Below are positions 8,376 to 15,356 of a stretch of DNA of 26,895 nucleotides, in pieces. The notes under the pieces are model-generated. The model was not told the DNA's origin and ran no database searches. It saw only the letters and a list, made by a program, of their open reading frames with translations. Within the stretch, counting starts at the first letter, position 1, and the number at the start of each line of letters is the position of its first letter. The position numbers and the translations under genes were made by a program. Origin of the DNA: Aquirhabdus sp. (GTDB taxonomy: Bacteria > Pseudomonadota > Gammaproteobacteria > Pseudomonadales > Moraxellaceae); NCBI GenBank assembly GCA_030149815.1, contig JASLHI010000010.1:1-26895 (forward strand), in the 5' to 3' direction.

Positions 8376-8766
8376 AACACTCTCCAGAAAGATGCGGCTA
8401 TTCTAACAACCCTAGAACATGAGAGCCAGCCTTAAACAACGGTAAAAAATAAGAATATTCTCTCAACATAACAAGCCGATAATATGATTCATATCTTTGA
8501 TTCAATATTCTGTGATTTTCATCAGAGACATCGATCAGTCACATGAAGTCGAATGCGTTTATTGTTGAATAGTCACTCTTCTTTACGGCGGATAAGCCTT
8601 ATGATTCATGATGGCTATTGACTCTGATTGAAGAATTTTATTGTAAAAAATTTTAATGTCATCATCGTGGATTGCTAGTTTTCATTTGGGTTGTTGTAAG
8701 ATATAGTGATACAGATTTGTTTTCCATAGTTGATGTGTCTTTATCATTTAAGAGGCTAGTTTGCCC
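8376..8766. other. Divergent intergenic region between ppnP and recN
   Basis: A 391-base AT-rich region with no convincing gene. It holds the ppnP ribosome site, a short palindrome AGAATATTCT near 8452-8461, an ATAAGCCTTAT palindrome near 8593-8603, and a possible recN promoter (TTTTCA at 8679-8684, 17 bases, TATAGT at 8702-8707). I see no LexA-type SOS box, which agrees with the absence of classical LexA in known Acinetobacter. Confidence 0.5.
8679..8707 (+). promoter_or_regulatory. Possible recN promoter
   Basis: TTTTCA (8679-8684) and TATAGT (8702-8707) are 17 bases apart, 59 bases before the recN ATG. The -35 is poor, so this is tentative. Confidence 0.35.
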
Positions 8767-10434
8767 ATGTTAACGCGATTAAGTTTGCAAAATTTCACCT
8801 TGGCACGGGATGTTGTCTTGGATTTACATGCGGGTTTCACGGTGCTTACGGGTGAGACAGGCGCCGGTAAGTCGATTTTGCTAGACGGTCTTGCGGCATG
8901 CTTGGGCGAACGAATGGATGCCCAAAGTGTGCGATTTGGTGCTGAAAAAGCGGATATTACTGCTCAGTTTGATTTGAATAGAAGCGATGCGGCTCGGGCA
9001 TGGCTGCATGAGCGAGAGCTTCTCGATATCGATGATGAAAACGAAGTGCGGCTACGCCGTGTCATTCTGGCTGAAGGACGCAGCAAGGCGTGGATTAATG
9101 GTACGCCAACCAGCTTAGGTGAATTACGTGAACTGGGCGAGTTATTGGTGCAGTTGTATGGTCAACATAGCCAGCAACAATTACTGAAACCTGAATATCC
9201 CATGCATTGGCTGGATACAGCGGCGCAGTTACAACCTCAGGTTGATCAGGTACGGACACGATATAAATCATGGCAAACACTGGTTAAGCAACAACAAAAT
9301 GCGGAGCGTGAACGTGAGGCATTATTAGCCCGACAGGCATTATTGAATTCACAGATCGAAGATGTGCGACCACTGATGCAACACGATTATGCTGAAATCG
9401 AGCAGGAGCATGATCGACTGAGTCATTTTGAAAGCATGATGCAGGATACCTCTGCACTACTGGATGGTTTGGATGATGGCGAAGATAATATCCTGTCTAA
9501 ACTGGGATCGTTATTGCGCCGAGCAGAAATGCAGGCGAGTCGTGCACAAGCGTTAGATGCTGTGGCAACAGGTTTGGGGTCGGCACAAACTGAACTACAA
9601 GAAGCGGTATCAACCTTGCGGCAGTTTGCTGATGAGCAGGTGTTAGATCCAGAGCGACTGATTCAAATTGATGAGTTGCTTGGAGAGTTTCATCGTTTAG
9701 CGAGAAAGTATCGAACGACTCCTGAAGCGTTAAAGCAAGATTGTGAGGCGTGGCAGACGGAATTAGAGAAGCTGGATGATCTGGCGGATGCAGATTCATT
9801 GCAGTTAAAAGTTGAGCAAGCAGGCCAAGCGTACCATGAGGCAGCGGCGCAGCTTGATCAAGCGCGTCAAATGGCGAGTAAGCCTCTCATTCAAAGCCTA
9901 ACAGATCAGGTAAAACCATTGGCATTGCCCGAAGCGCGTTTTGAATTTGAGTTCTCACCTGCGGTGGCAAGTGCAAATGGCGTGAGCCAGGTTCGTTTAT
10001 TATTCAGTGCGAATCGCGGTGTGCCGCTGCAACCTTTAGCCAAAGTGGCGTCAGGTGGAGAGTTGTCACGGATTGCGTTGGTTATGCAGGTGATGATTGC
10101 AGCTCATGCGGAGGCGCCTGTTTTGGTGTTTGATGAAGTGGATGTGGGGATTAGTGGCGGAACGGCAGAGGTTGTTGGACGTTTACTGCGGACATTGGGG
10201 GATGATGTTCAGGTGCTGTGTATTACCCATCAGCCCCAAGTTGCAGCGCAGGGTCACCAGCATATTTTGGTTGAGAAACAGCAAGGCGAGCAGGCGGCAA
10301 GTCATTTACGCCAGCTCACGGATGATGAGCGTGTCAGTGAGTTGGCTCGGATGTCGGGTGGTGTCGAAATTAATGACGCGACGCTTTCGCATGCGCGCGG
10401 GTTGCTCAGTAATCGGCTCGATCCTACCGTTTAG
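8767..10434 (+). CDS. recN: DNA repair protein RecN
   Basis: SMC-like ATPase that acts early in repair of double-strand breaks and promotes cohesion and RecA loading. The 555-residue length is normal. The N-terminal ATPase half has Walker A GETGAGKS at 29-36. A long Gln/Glu-rich coiled-coil middle follows (about 150-365). The C-terminal half has the ABC signature ASGGELSRIAL and Walker B LVFDEVDVGISGG with D456/E457. I chose ATG 8767 because the family begins with a form like MLxxLxxxNF. A TTG at 8761 is in frame and sits at a better distance (5 bases) from AGAGG at 8751-8755, so the true start may be two codons earlier. Confidence 0.95.
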   Translation: MLTRLSLQNFTLARDVVLDLHAGFTVLTGETGAGKSILLDGLAACLGERMDAQSVRFGAEKADITAQFDLNRSDAARAWLHERELLDIDDENEVRLRRVILAEGRSKAWINGTPTSLGELRELGELLVQLYGQHSQQQLLKPEYPMHWLDTAAQLQPQVDQVRTRYKSWQTLVKQQQNAEREREALLARQALLNSQIEDVRPLMQHDYAEIEQEHDRLSHFESMMQDTSALLDGLDDGEDNILSKLGSLLRRAEMQASRAQALDAVATGLGSAQTELQEAVSTLRQFADEQVLDPERLIQIDELLGEFHRLARKYRTTPEALKQDCEAWQTELEKLDDLADADSLQLKVEQAGQAYHEAAAQLDQARQMASKPLIQSLTDQVKPLALPEARFEFEFSPAVASANGVSQVRLLFSANRGVPLQPLAKVASGGELSRIALVMQVMIAAHAEAPVLVFDEVDVGISGGTAEVVGRLLRTLGDDVQVLCITHQPQVAAQGHQHILVEKQQGEQAASHLRQLTDDERVSELARMSGGVEINDATLSHARGLLSNRLDPTV

Positions 10435-10561
10435 AGCGACTGAGCTAGCTAAAGGTGAAGAATTTTGTTAGTTTTAAGATATACCTAACTTGCAATACTA
10501 TAGATTTACTCCAATTATTATCTTAAGCGTGTTTGTTTTGATTTTATGGGAGAATAAATCA

Positions 10562-11125
10562 GTGCCTAAATACCTAACTCACCGTTGTTTGATTGCGCCG
10601 CGCGATGCGGAAGCAGTTGCACGAGACGATTTTTTTGCAGAAGCTGTTATTTACATTGCTCGGCATGATGAGGACGGCGCGATGGGCTTGTTGCTGAATC
10701 GTCCAAGTTCGGTGGGCATCAGTGAGCTTTTGTCTGATTTGCAAATTGTTTCAGATCTTGTCGATCCCCATGCCGTGCTACAAGGTGGACCATTACGACC
10801 AGAAGTTGGTTTTGTGATGCACACAGGACAACCTGTTTGGCATTCATCGATTGCGGTGAGTGAGAACGTTTGTATTACCACCAGCAAAGACATTCTAGAA
10901 GCGATTGCGCATAACGAAGGCGTTGATAATTATCAAATCATGCTGGGATTTGCCAGTTGGGCGCCTGGTCAGCTTGAAGAAGAAATCAAACGTGGCGATT
11001 GGCTGGTTTGTGAACCAGATATGGAATTATTGTTTAATTTGCCCTACGACGAACGCTGGTCGGCGGCGGCAGCTAAATTTGGTGTGAATTCGCCGTGGTT
11101 ATCGAGTGAAGTCGGTCATGCCTGA
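10562..11125 (+). CDS. yqgE: YqgE/AlgH family protein
   Basis: A 187-residue protein of the UPF0301 (YqgE/AlgH) family, whose molecular role is not firmly known; AlgH was named for an effect on alginate genes in Pseudomonas. The conserved segments are RCLIAPRD, FFAEAVIYIARHDEDGAMG, LLLNRP, VLQGGPLRPEVGFVMHTG and FASWAPGQLEEEI. I chose GTG at 10562, preceded by GGGAGA at 10548-10553 with 8 bases spacing. A longer in-frame start at 10490 would add a hydrophobic 24-residue tail not expected in this family. The stop overlaps the ruvX start by 8 bases; yqgE-ruvX is a widely conserved pair. Confidence 0.93.
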   Translation: MPKYLTHRCLIAPRDAEAVARDDFFAEAVIYIARHDEDGAMGLLLNRPSSVGISELLSDLQIVSDLVDPHAVLQGGPLRPEVGFVMHTGQPVWHSSIAVSENVCITTSKDILEAIAHNEGVDNYQIMLGFASWAPGQLEEEIKRGDWLVCEPDMELLFNLPYDERWSAAAAKFGVNSPWLSSEVGHA

Positions 11126-11582
11126 TTTAGAGGGTCACTTAAGCGGCCATTTAGAATACCGCAGCATCATGGCATTTGATTTTGGAACTCAAAAAATGGG
11201 TGTGGCTTATGGGATGTCGCTTACTGGAGCGGCATCACCATTAGCATTGATGGTCATGAAAGATGGCATCCCTGATTGGAATCACCTTGAGAAAACTCTT
11301 GCAGAGTGGCAACCCGACGCCTGTTTGGTGGGGCTTCCTTTGAATATGGATGATTCCGAATCTGAGCTCTGTCTACGGGCGCGTAAATTTGCGCGTCGTT
11401 TAAAGCATCGCCTGAATAAGCCTGTCTGGATGGTGGATGAGCGTTTGACGACACGAGAAGCACGGGAAGATGTCCGTCAAATTAGCGCGCAGCGTCGCGG
11501 TAAAGCACCTGCTGCTGATTCAATGGCGGCAGTTTTGTTAATAGAGAGCTGGTTTCGTGAACCTGTCGGTGTTTTGCCATAG
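11118..11582 (+). CDS. ruvX: RuvX/YqgF family nuclease (pre-16S rRNA processing / putative Holliday junction resolvase)
   Basis: An RNase H-fold protein of about 154 residues. In E. coli YqgF is essential and implicated in maturation of the 16S rRNA 5' end; a Holliday-junction resolvase activity was proposed by fold and later shown for some homologues. Catalytic features are the first-strand Asp in MAFDFGTQKMGVAYG (D21), the VWMVDERLTTREA segment and the C-terminal Asp in ADSMAAVLLIESW. Start ATG 11118 overlaps the end of yqgE, with GAGTGAAG just upstream as a possible ribosome site. A GTG at 11106 is also in frame. Coupled translation with yqgE is likely. Confidence 0.93.
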   Translation: MPDLEGHLSGHLEYRSIMAFDFGTQKMGVAYGMSLTGAASPLALMVMKDGIPDWNHLEKTLAEWQPDACLVGLPLNMDDSESELCLRARKFARRLKHRLNKPVWMVDERLTTREAREDVRQISAQRRGKAPAADSMAAVLLIESWFREPVGVLP

Positions 11583-11624
11583 TTATTCATGACAGGCATG
11601 ATTGATAAAAATAAAGAGCACCTC

Positions 11625-12266
11625 ATGCAAGATCTTCAGCCTTCTGCACGATATGTCGCCCTTCAACGCCAAATGCTCTTCTCATGTTGTGTTCTTTTGC
11701 CATTGTTGTTTCTCACTTTTCTAACATTTGCATTCATTCAGCATCAGGTTTTTGATTTTGACTTGCCGCTGATGTGGCAAATCCATCAGTTTGCGAATCC
11801 TGTTTATGATTATGCCGCTATTTCCATGTCTTATTTGGGCGGGATGCCTGCTGCGAGCGTGATGTTATTGGCGATGTTGATTTATGCGCATCAGGTACGT
11901 TCAAACCAGACTTTATTTATGCTGATTTCCATGGTTGGGGTGGCGAATTTATCTTGGTTGTTGAAAGCATTAGTGAATCGACCGCGACCGATGCTTTGGC
12001 CGAGATTGGTCCAAGATTATGGCGCATCATTCCCCAGTGGGCATAGTGTTTATGCCGCCGCATTTGCTTGTGTTTTTATCATCTTGAGCTGGCGAATGCG
12101 ATGGCGTGGGATAGTTTGGGTATTTTCGATTGCATGGATGCTGCTGATGGGACTATCTAGAATCTATCTCGGGGTGCATTTTCCAAGTGATGTTTTAGGT
12201 GGTTGGCTTTTGGGCTGGGCGTGGGTGTTTTTTGTTTATTTGGGATTGAATAAAGCGCCTAAATGA
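11625..12266 (+). CDS. PAP2 family membrane phosphatase
   Basis: A 213-residue membrane phosphatase of the type 2 phosphatidic acid phosphatase family. The three catalytic signatures are complete: KALVNRPRP (K114 to P122), FPSGHS (PSGH 137-140) and SRIYLGVHFPSD (S178, R179, H185, D189). About six membrane helices are apparent, placing the active site at the periplasmic face. Likely substrates are lipid phosphates such as undecaprenyl pyrophosphate (BacA-independent recycling, like PgpB/YbjG) or phosphatidylglycerophosphate; the sequence alone does not decide. ATG 11625 has AGAG six bases upstream; an in-frame ATG at 11589, 6 bases after ruvX, has no ribosome site but cannot be excluded. Confidence 0.9.
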   Translation: MQDLQPSARYVALQRQMLFSCCVLLPLLFLTFLTFAFIQHQVFDFDLPLMWQIHQFANPVYDYAAISMSYLGGMPAASVMLLAMLIYAHQVRSNQTLFMLISMVGVANLSWLLKALVNRPRPMLWPRLVQDYGASFPSGHSVYAAAFACVFIILSWRMRWRGIVWVFSIAWMLLMGLSRIYLGVHFPSDVLGGWLLGWAWVFFVYLGLNKAPK

Positions 12267-12414
12267 TTTGAGAATAGCTGTTACTGTGCATCATGGATTC
12301 GTATCTTTTTTAATTTTAATTCTGTCTGTATTCTACAAAAATGCATTTATTCATTGTCGCAATCTGCATCAAAATCCGCTTTAATCAAGCATTAACTTAT
12401 TTCATGGTGATGTG

Positions 12415-13221
12415 ATGAAATCTATGATTAAAATCTCGCTCGCATTGTGTGCAAGCCTTTATGCTTCTATGGCATTTGCTGCAATTCAGAGTAAGGAAAT
12501 CCATTATACCGCTGCAGATGGCAGCCAATTGGTTAGCTATTACGTTTACGATGACGCGATTAAAATGAAGCGTCCAGGAATTCTTGTGGTGCATGAGTGG
12601 TGGGGACTAAACGATTATGCGCGCCGCCGTGCAACAGAATTGGCAAAGCTGGGATATGCGGCGATGGCGATTGATATGTATGGGGAAGGCAAACATACTG
12701 AAAAAGCCAGTGAAGCGATGGAAATGATGCATGGTGTTTTTAATGATGCTTCAACATCGATGGTTCGCGCGAAAGCGGGTTTAGAGTTGCTTAAAGCACA
12801 GCCGCAAGTTGATCCAACGAAGATTGGTGCGATTGGTTACTGTTTTGGTGGGAAGATTGTTCTTGATATGGCTCGCACAGGTTTACCGTTGGATGGTGTC
12901 GCGAGTTTTCATGGGGTTCTCGCAACCGCAACTCCCGCAAAAGAAGGTATCGTGAAAGCAAAAATATTAGTGCTGCATGGCGCGGCTGATACGATGGTTC
13001 CTGCTGCAGATGTCACTACATTTAAAGCAGAAATGAAAGCTGCCAATGTCCCATATGAGTTTGTGGTATATCCAAATGCCAAGCATGGTTTTTCAAGCCG
13101 AGATGCGGATCGTTTAGCGAAAGAAAATAAAATCGATGTGGGCTATAACGCGGTGGCAGATAAAAAATCATGGCAAAAGATGCGTGAATTTTTTAATGGT
13201 GTTTTTTCAGAAAAACACTAA
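12415..13221 (+). CDS. Secreted dienelactone hydrolase family protein
   Basis: An alpha/beta hydrolase of the dienelactone hydrolase family, 268 residues, with a Sec signal peptide (basic MKSMIK, hydrophobic core, probable cleavage after SMAFA at about residue 22), so periplasmic. The catalytic triad of the family is visible: nucleophile C143 in GYCFGGK, D192 in GAADTMVP and H224 in NAKHGFS. VVHEWWGLNDYARRRA is also typical of the family. Exported members are common in proteobacteria and their substrate is generally unknown; there is no chlorocatechol or muconate gene next to it. ATG 12415 is preferred over the GTG one codon earlier. A bidirectional terminator follows at once. Confidence 0.9.
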   Translation: MKSMIKISLALCASLYASMAFAAIQSKEIHYTAADGSQLVSYYVYDDAIKMKRPGILVVHEWWGLNDYARRRATELAKLGYAAMAIDMYGEGKHTEKASEAMEMMHGVFNDASTSMVRAKAGLELLKAQPQVDPTKIGAIGYCFGGKIVLDMARTGLPLDGVASFHGVLATATPAKEGIVKAKILVLHGAADTMVPAADVTTFKAEMKAANVPYEFVVYPNAKHGFSSRDADRLAKENKIDVGYNAVADKKSWQKMREFFNGVFSEKH

Positions 13222-13236
13222 GAGGAATGAGTGAGG

Positions 13237-13275
13237 AATAAAAAACCGCTGACATTGAATCAGCGGTTTTTTATT
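13237..13275. terminator. Bidirectional terminator between the hydrolase and FKBP genes
   Basis: AAAAAACCGCTGA and TCAGCGGTTTTTT pair as a perfect 13-bp stem with a 7-base loop, extended by A/T pairs on both sides. It lies between two convergent genes and can serve both. Confidence 0.93.
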
Positions 13276-13288
13276 GAAATCAGAAAAA

Positions 13289-14092
13289 TTATTTTTTATC
13301 AGTAGCTGGTTTAGCTGTATCTGATTTTGCAGTATCAGTGTCTGGTTTAATCACTTTCAATAATTCAACTTCAAAGATCAACACACTGTTTGGTGGAATA
13401 GTGCTTGCGCCTGTTTCGCCATAAGCGAGTTTTGCAGGAATAAAGAAGCGATATTTAGAACCCTCTTTCATGAGTTGCAGGCCTTCGGTCCAACCTGCAA
13501 TCACCCCTGTCAGAGGGAATGTCACTGGCTGGCCACGCGCGATCGAACTATCAAACACAGTACCATCGAGCATTTTGCCTTCATAGTTGACTTGTACTTG
13601 GTCATCGGCAGTCGGAGCTGCGCCTGTTCCAGCGGTGATAACTTCGTATTGTAAGCCGCTAGCAGTGGTGGTGACGCCCGCTTTTTTGCTATTTTCTGCT
13701 AAGAACGCTGCGCCTTTGGTTGCGTTATCTGCTGCCAGTTTTTGGATTTCTTTCATTGCCTCGGCATCGTGTTTTTCTTTATACGCGATCAATGTTTTAC
13801 GCATATCTTCTTCTGTTAGTCCGCTGGTTTTCTTGCCATAACCGTCACGGAAGCCTGCGATAAATTTTTCGGTATCGAGGTCAGGGATTGCATCAGCATT
13901 GCCTTTGCCCATGTAATAGCCAAAGCTATAGCCGACTTTTTGACTATCCGTGCTGCTTGCAGAGATGCTTGATTTTGCTGTTGATGATTTCTTTGAATCA
14001 GGGGTTGCTGCGTGTGCTGCGAGCATCGGTGCCAGTGCACCACCTGCTAACATAACTGCGAATGCAACAGGAGCAAATCTACTCATATTCAT
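13289..14092 (-). CDS. Periplasmic FKBP-type peptidyl-prolyl cis-trans isomerase (FkpA/Mip-like)
   Basis: Folding catalyst of the periplasm that isomerises Xaa-Pro bonds. The 267-residue precursor has a signal peptide with probable cleavage after AHA at residue 28, a Ser/Lys-rich linker, an N-terminal dimerisation domain (about 50-145, beginning KVGYSFGYYMG) as in Mip and FkpA, then a C-terminal FKBP domain (about 150-252). The FKBP domain shows VNYEGKMLDGTVFDSS, GVIAGWTEGLQLMKEG, KLAYGETGASTIPPNSVLIF and a final FEVELLKV. The C-terminal tail is Lys/Asp/Thr-rich and probably disordered. Upstream on the minus strand lies a good promoter (14154-14182). A second ATG two codons in (14086) is also possible. 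Confidence 0.94.
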   Translation of the reverse strand: MNMSRFAPVAFAVMLAGGALAPMLAAHAATPDSKKSSTAKSSISASSTDSQKVGYSFGYYMGKGNADAIPDLDTEKFIAGFRDGYGKKTSGLTEEDMRKTLIAYKEKHDAEAMKEIQKLAADNATKGAAFLAENSKKAGVTTTASGLQYEVITAGTGAAPTADDQVQVNYEGKMLDGTVFDSSIARGQPVTFPLTGVIAGWTEGLQLMKEGSKYRFFIPAKLAYGETGASTIPPNSVLIFEVELLKVIKPDTDTAKSDTAKPATDKK

Positions 14093-14153
14093 ATTCCATT
14101 GATCTTAAAGTGATAGGTTTTTGCGTTGAACGTTTAGTAACCATTTGTCGTAA

Positions 14154-14182
14154 TTTATATAAGCTGCCTGTTTGTCTGACAA
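14154..14182 (-). promoter_or_regulatory. Promoter of the FKBP gene
   Basis: On the minus strand TTGTCA (14177-14182) and TATAAA (14154-14159) are separated by 17 bases, close to the sigma-70 consensus. The -10 lies 61 bases before the start codon. The -35 sits inside the 13-base palindrome at 14171-14183, which might be an operator. Confidence 0.65.
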
Positions 14183-14274
14183 AGTATTGAATAGACAGTT
14201 TATATATCCGATAACATCTTCACGTAATGCGCTTTATTTAGGCAAATTGCATAATTTTAGCGTTTGCGTTCACA

Positions 14275-14331
14275 GTTACAAAGTATGGCGATGTTATTCA
14301 ATCTCAAGCTACTTTGTCTGTAACAATTTTT
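14275..14331 (+). ncRNA. Terminator-like hairpin; possible 3' end of a small RNA
   Basis: GTTAC-AAAGTA (14275-14285) pairs with TACTTT-(4-base bulge)-GTAAC (14310-14324), an 11-bp bulged stem followed directly by AATTTTTT. In the plus orientation it resembles an intrinsic terminator, but no plus-strand gene ends there. It could close a small RNA starting in the preceding 100-150 bases or an antisense transcript of the FKBP leader. The loop is long (24 bases), so the call is weak. Confidence 0.25.
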
Positions 14332-14529
14332 TGATTTACTGATTTTTTTTTTGATGTTGTGGATGTCAGTTACGGTTTTTGATATGAGATTTAGATGAAT
14401 AGCTGGTTTTCTTAGCTTGAAATCTACTTTTGAGTTGATGCGAAATTGTGATTTGATTTCGTTCGGATCAGTCAGATTTTTTGACTGAATGACAAACTCG
14501 TCAAAATCAATCCACTGAAATTCGGTTTG

Positions 14530-14547
14530 GCGCTGTAAAACCAGCGC
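14530..14547 (+). promoter_or_regulatory. Hairpin in the probable leader of the repeat-protein gene
   Basis: GCGCTG and CAGCGC form a perfect 6-bp GC-rich stem with a 6-base loop, 154 bases before the downstream start codon. Whether it lies in the transcript depends on the unmapped start site. Confidence 0.3.
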
Positions 14548-14700
14548 ATGGAGTGCATGGTAAGGATGCCTGATAGCACCAAGCGAAATGTATTGGGCTT
14601 GTCCATTTTGGGGATGCGGTTATGCGGTACGGTAATCGTTTCAGGATGGCAGCTTTAATTAAAAATTTATGACCTTACCATCATCACTCTGGAGTCTATT

Positions 14701-15228
14701 ATGACTATTGAACAAACTGCGACTGAAACCCTAGCTAAAGTTGAACAAACTGCAACCGAAACTCTGGCTAAAGTTGAACAAGCGGCGACTGAAACTGTAG
14801 AGAAAGCGAAAGTTGCTGCAACTGAAACCGTTGAAAAAGCGAAAGCAACTGCAACTAAAGCAAAAAAAGCTGTAGAAACTGAAGTTGCTAAAGCTGAGAA
14901 ATTGGCTGAAGAAGTGAAAGCAACTGCAACTGAAGCGGTTCAGAAAGTTTCTGATCGTGTACAAGCTGAATCAAACAGCGTTGTTGAAAAAGTAAAAGGC
15001 CTGATCGCTCAATTGAAAACTCTTCAATCTGAAAAGTCATTTGCTGACATCAGCACTGAAGCGGCTAACTTGTTAAAAGAAGTTCAAACAAACGGCTTGC
15101 AAGCATTGAAAAATGATTATTCATTATTGCGTACAGCAGTAGTGGGTAACATCGAAACTTTGCAAGCAAAAAGCAGCTTAAAAACTTTTGTTAACGATTT
15201 GTTGGCAAAATTGTCACCAGCAAAATAA
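14701..15228 (+). CDS. Alanine/lysine-rich helical protein with 11-residue repeats (phasin/LEA-like)
   Basis: I do not recognise a named family. The 175-residue protein lacks a signal peptide and membrane segment and is very rich in Ala, Lys, Glu, Thr and Val. Residues 4-58 are five 11-residue repeats of the type EQTATETLAKV, the first two identical, grading into a Lys/Ala/Glu helix to about residue 85. The C-terminal half (about 90-175) is a less repetitive helical domain ending LLAKLSPAK. Eleven-residue amphipathic repeats occur in LEA proteins, synuclein and apolipoproteins, and phasin-like granule proteins are similarly helical, so surface or lipid binding is plausible but inferred. A strong ribosome site (GGAG, 14691-14694), its own terminator and restricted codon use suggest high expression. 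Confidence 0.8.
   Translation: MTIEQTATETLAKVEQTATETLAKVEQAATETVEKAKVAATETVEKAKATATKAKKAVETEVAKAEKLAEEVKATATEAVQKVSDRVQAESNSVVEKVKGLIAQLKTLQSEKSFADISTEAANLLKEVQTNGLQALKNDYSLLRTAVVGNIETLQAKSSLKTFVNDLLAKLSPAK
14710..14874 (+). repeat. Five in-frame 33-base tandem repeats
   Basis: Units at 14710-14742, 14743-14775, 14776-14808, 14809-14841 and 14842-14874, each encoding 11 residues. Units 1 and 2 give identical peptides with only synonymous differences; units 3 to 5 diverge progressively. This points to duplication followed by selection on the protein. Confidence 0.85.
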
Positions 15229-15253
15229 TGTTGAAGTTGACTTAAGCTGATGT

Positions 15254-15285
15254 AAAAAAGCCACTTTGATTAAGTGGCTTTTTTT
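15254..15285 (+). terminator. Terminator of the repeat-protein gene
   Basis: AAAAAAGCCACTT pairs with AAGTGGCTTTTTT as a 13-bp stem with a 5-base loop and a T-run, 26 bases past the stop codon. Confidence 0.92.
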
Positions 15286-15316
15286 ATGGGTGATTTTGAC
15301 GCTGTGAATTTGACTG

Positions 15317-15352
15317 TAGGGGCGACCACAAGGGGGTGCCCCTATATTTTTT
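15317..15352. repeat. G/C-rich palindrome, REP-like
   Basis: TAGGGGC (15317-15323) and GCCCCTA (15338-15344) form a stem that extends inward through a bulged G (ACC with GGT), then TATTTTTT on the plus strand. Its composition differs from the AT-rich surroundings. It resembles the TAGGGGC...GCCCCTA palindromes dispersed in many bacterial genomes, but no second copy is in this window. It lies just past the purK stop and could also end plus-strand read-through. Confidence 0.5.
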
Positions 15353-15356
15353 GGTT

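Larger units (their letters stand above)
14093..14700. other. Long divergent intergenic region with several hairpins
   Basis: A 608-base stretch with no convincing gene on either strand. Visible structures: the FKBP-gene promoter (14154-14182); a perfect TTTGTC-T-GACAAA palindrome (14171-14183) overlapping its -35; a long hairpin followed by a T-run (14275-14331); TCAGTCA/TGACTGA (14468-14488); GCGCTG/CAGCGC (14530-14547); and a repeat of ATGCGGT (14614-14620 and 14622-14628). The right half is probably the promoter and leader of the downstream repeat-protein gene. The middle could encode a small RNA. Confidence 0.5.

Noticed and set aside
8376..8766. LexA/SOS operator upstream of recN
   Set aside because: No CTGT-N8-ACAG motif at a promoter-like position was found.
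10097..10471. 124-residue frame overlapping the end of recN
   Set aside because: Cys/Trp/Arg-rich shifted-frame translation of the RecN Walker B region, not a separate gene.
14731..14964. 77-residue Phe/Ser-rich reading frame on the minus strand
   Set aside because: It is the antisense image of the Lys/Glu/Ala repeat gene; the repeat itself keeps the frame open.
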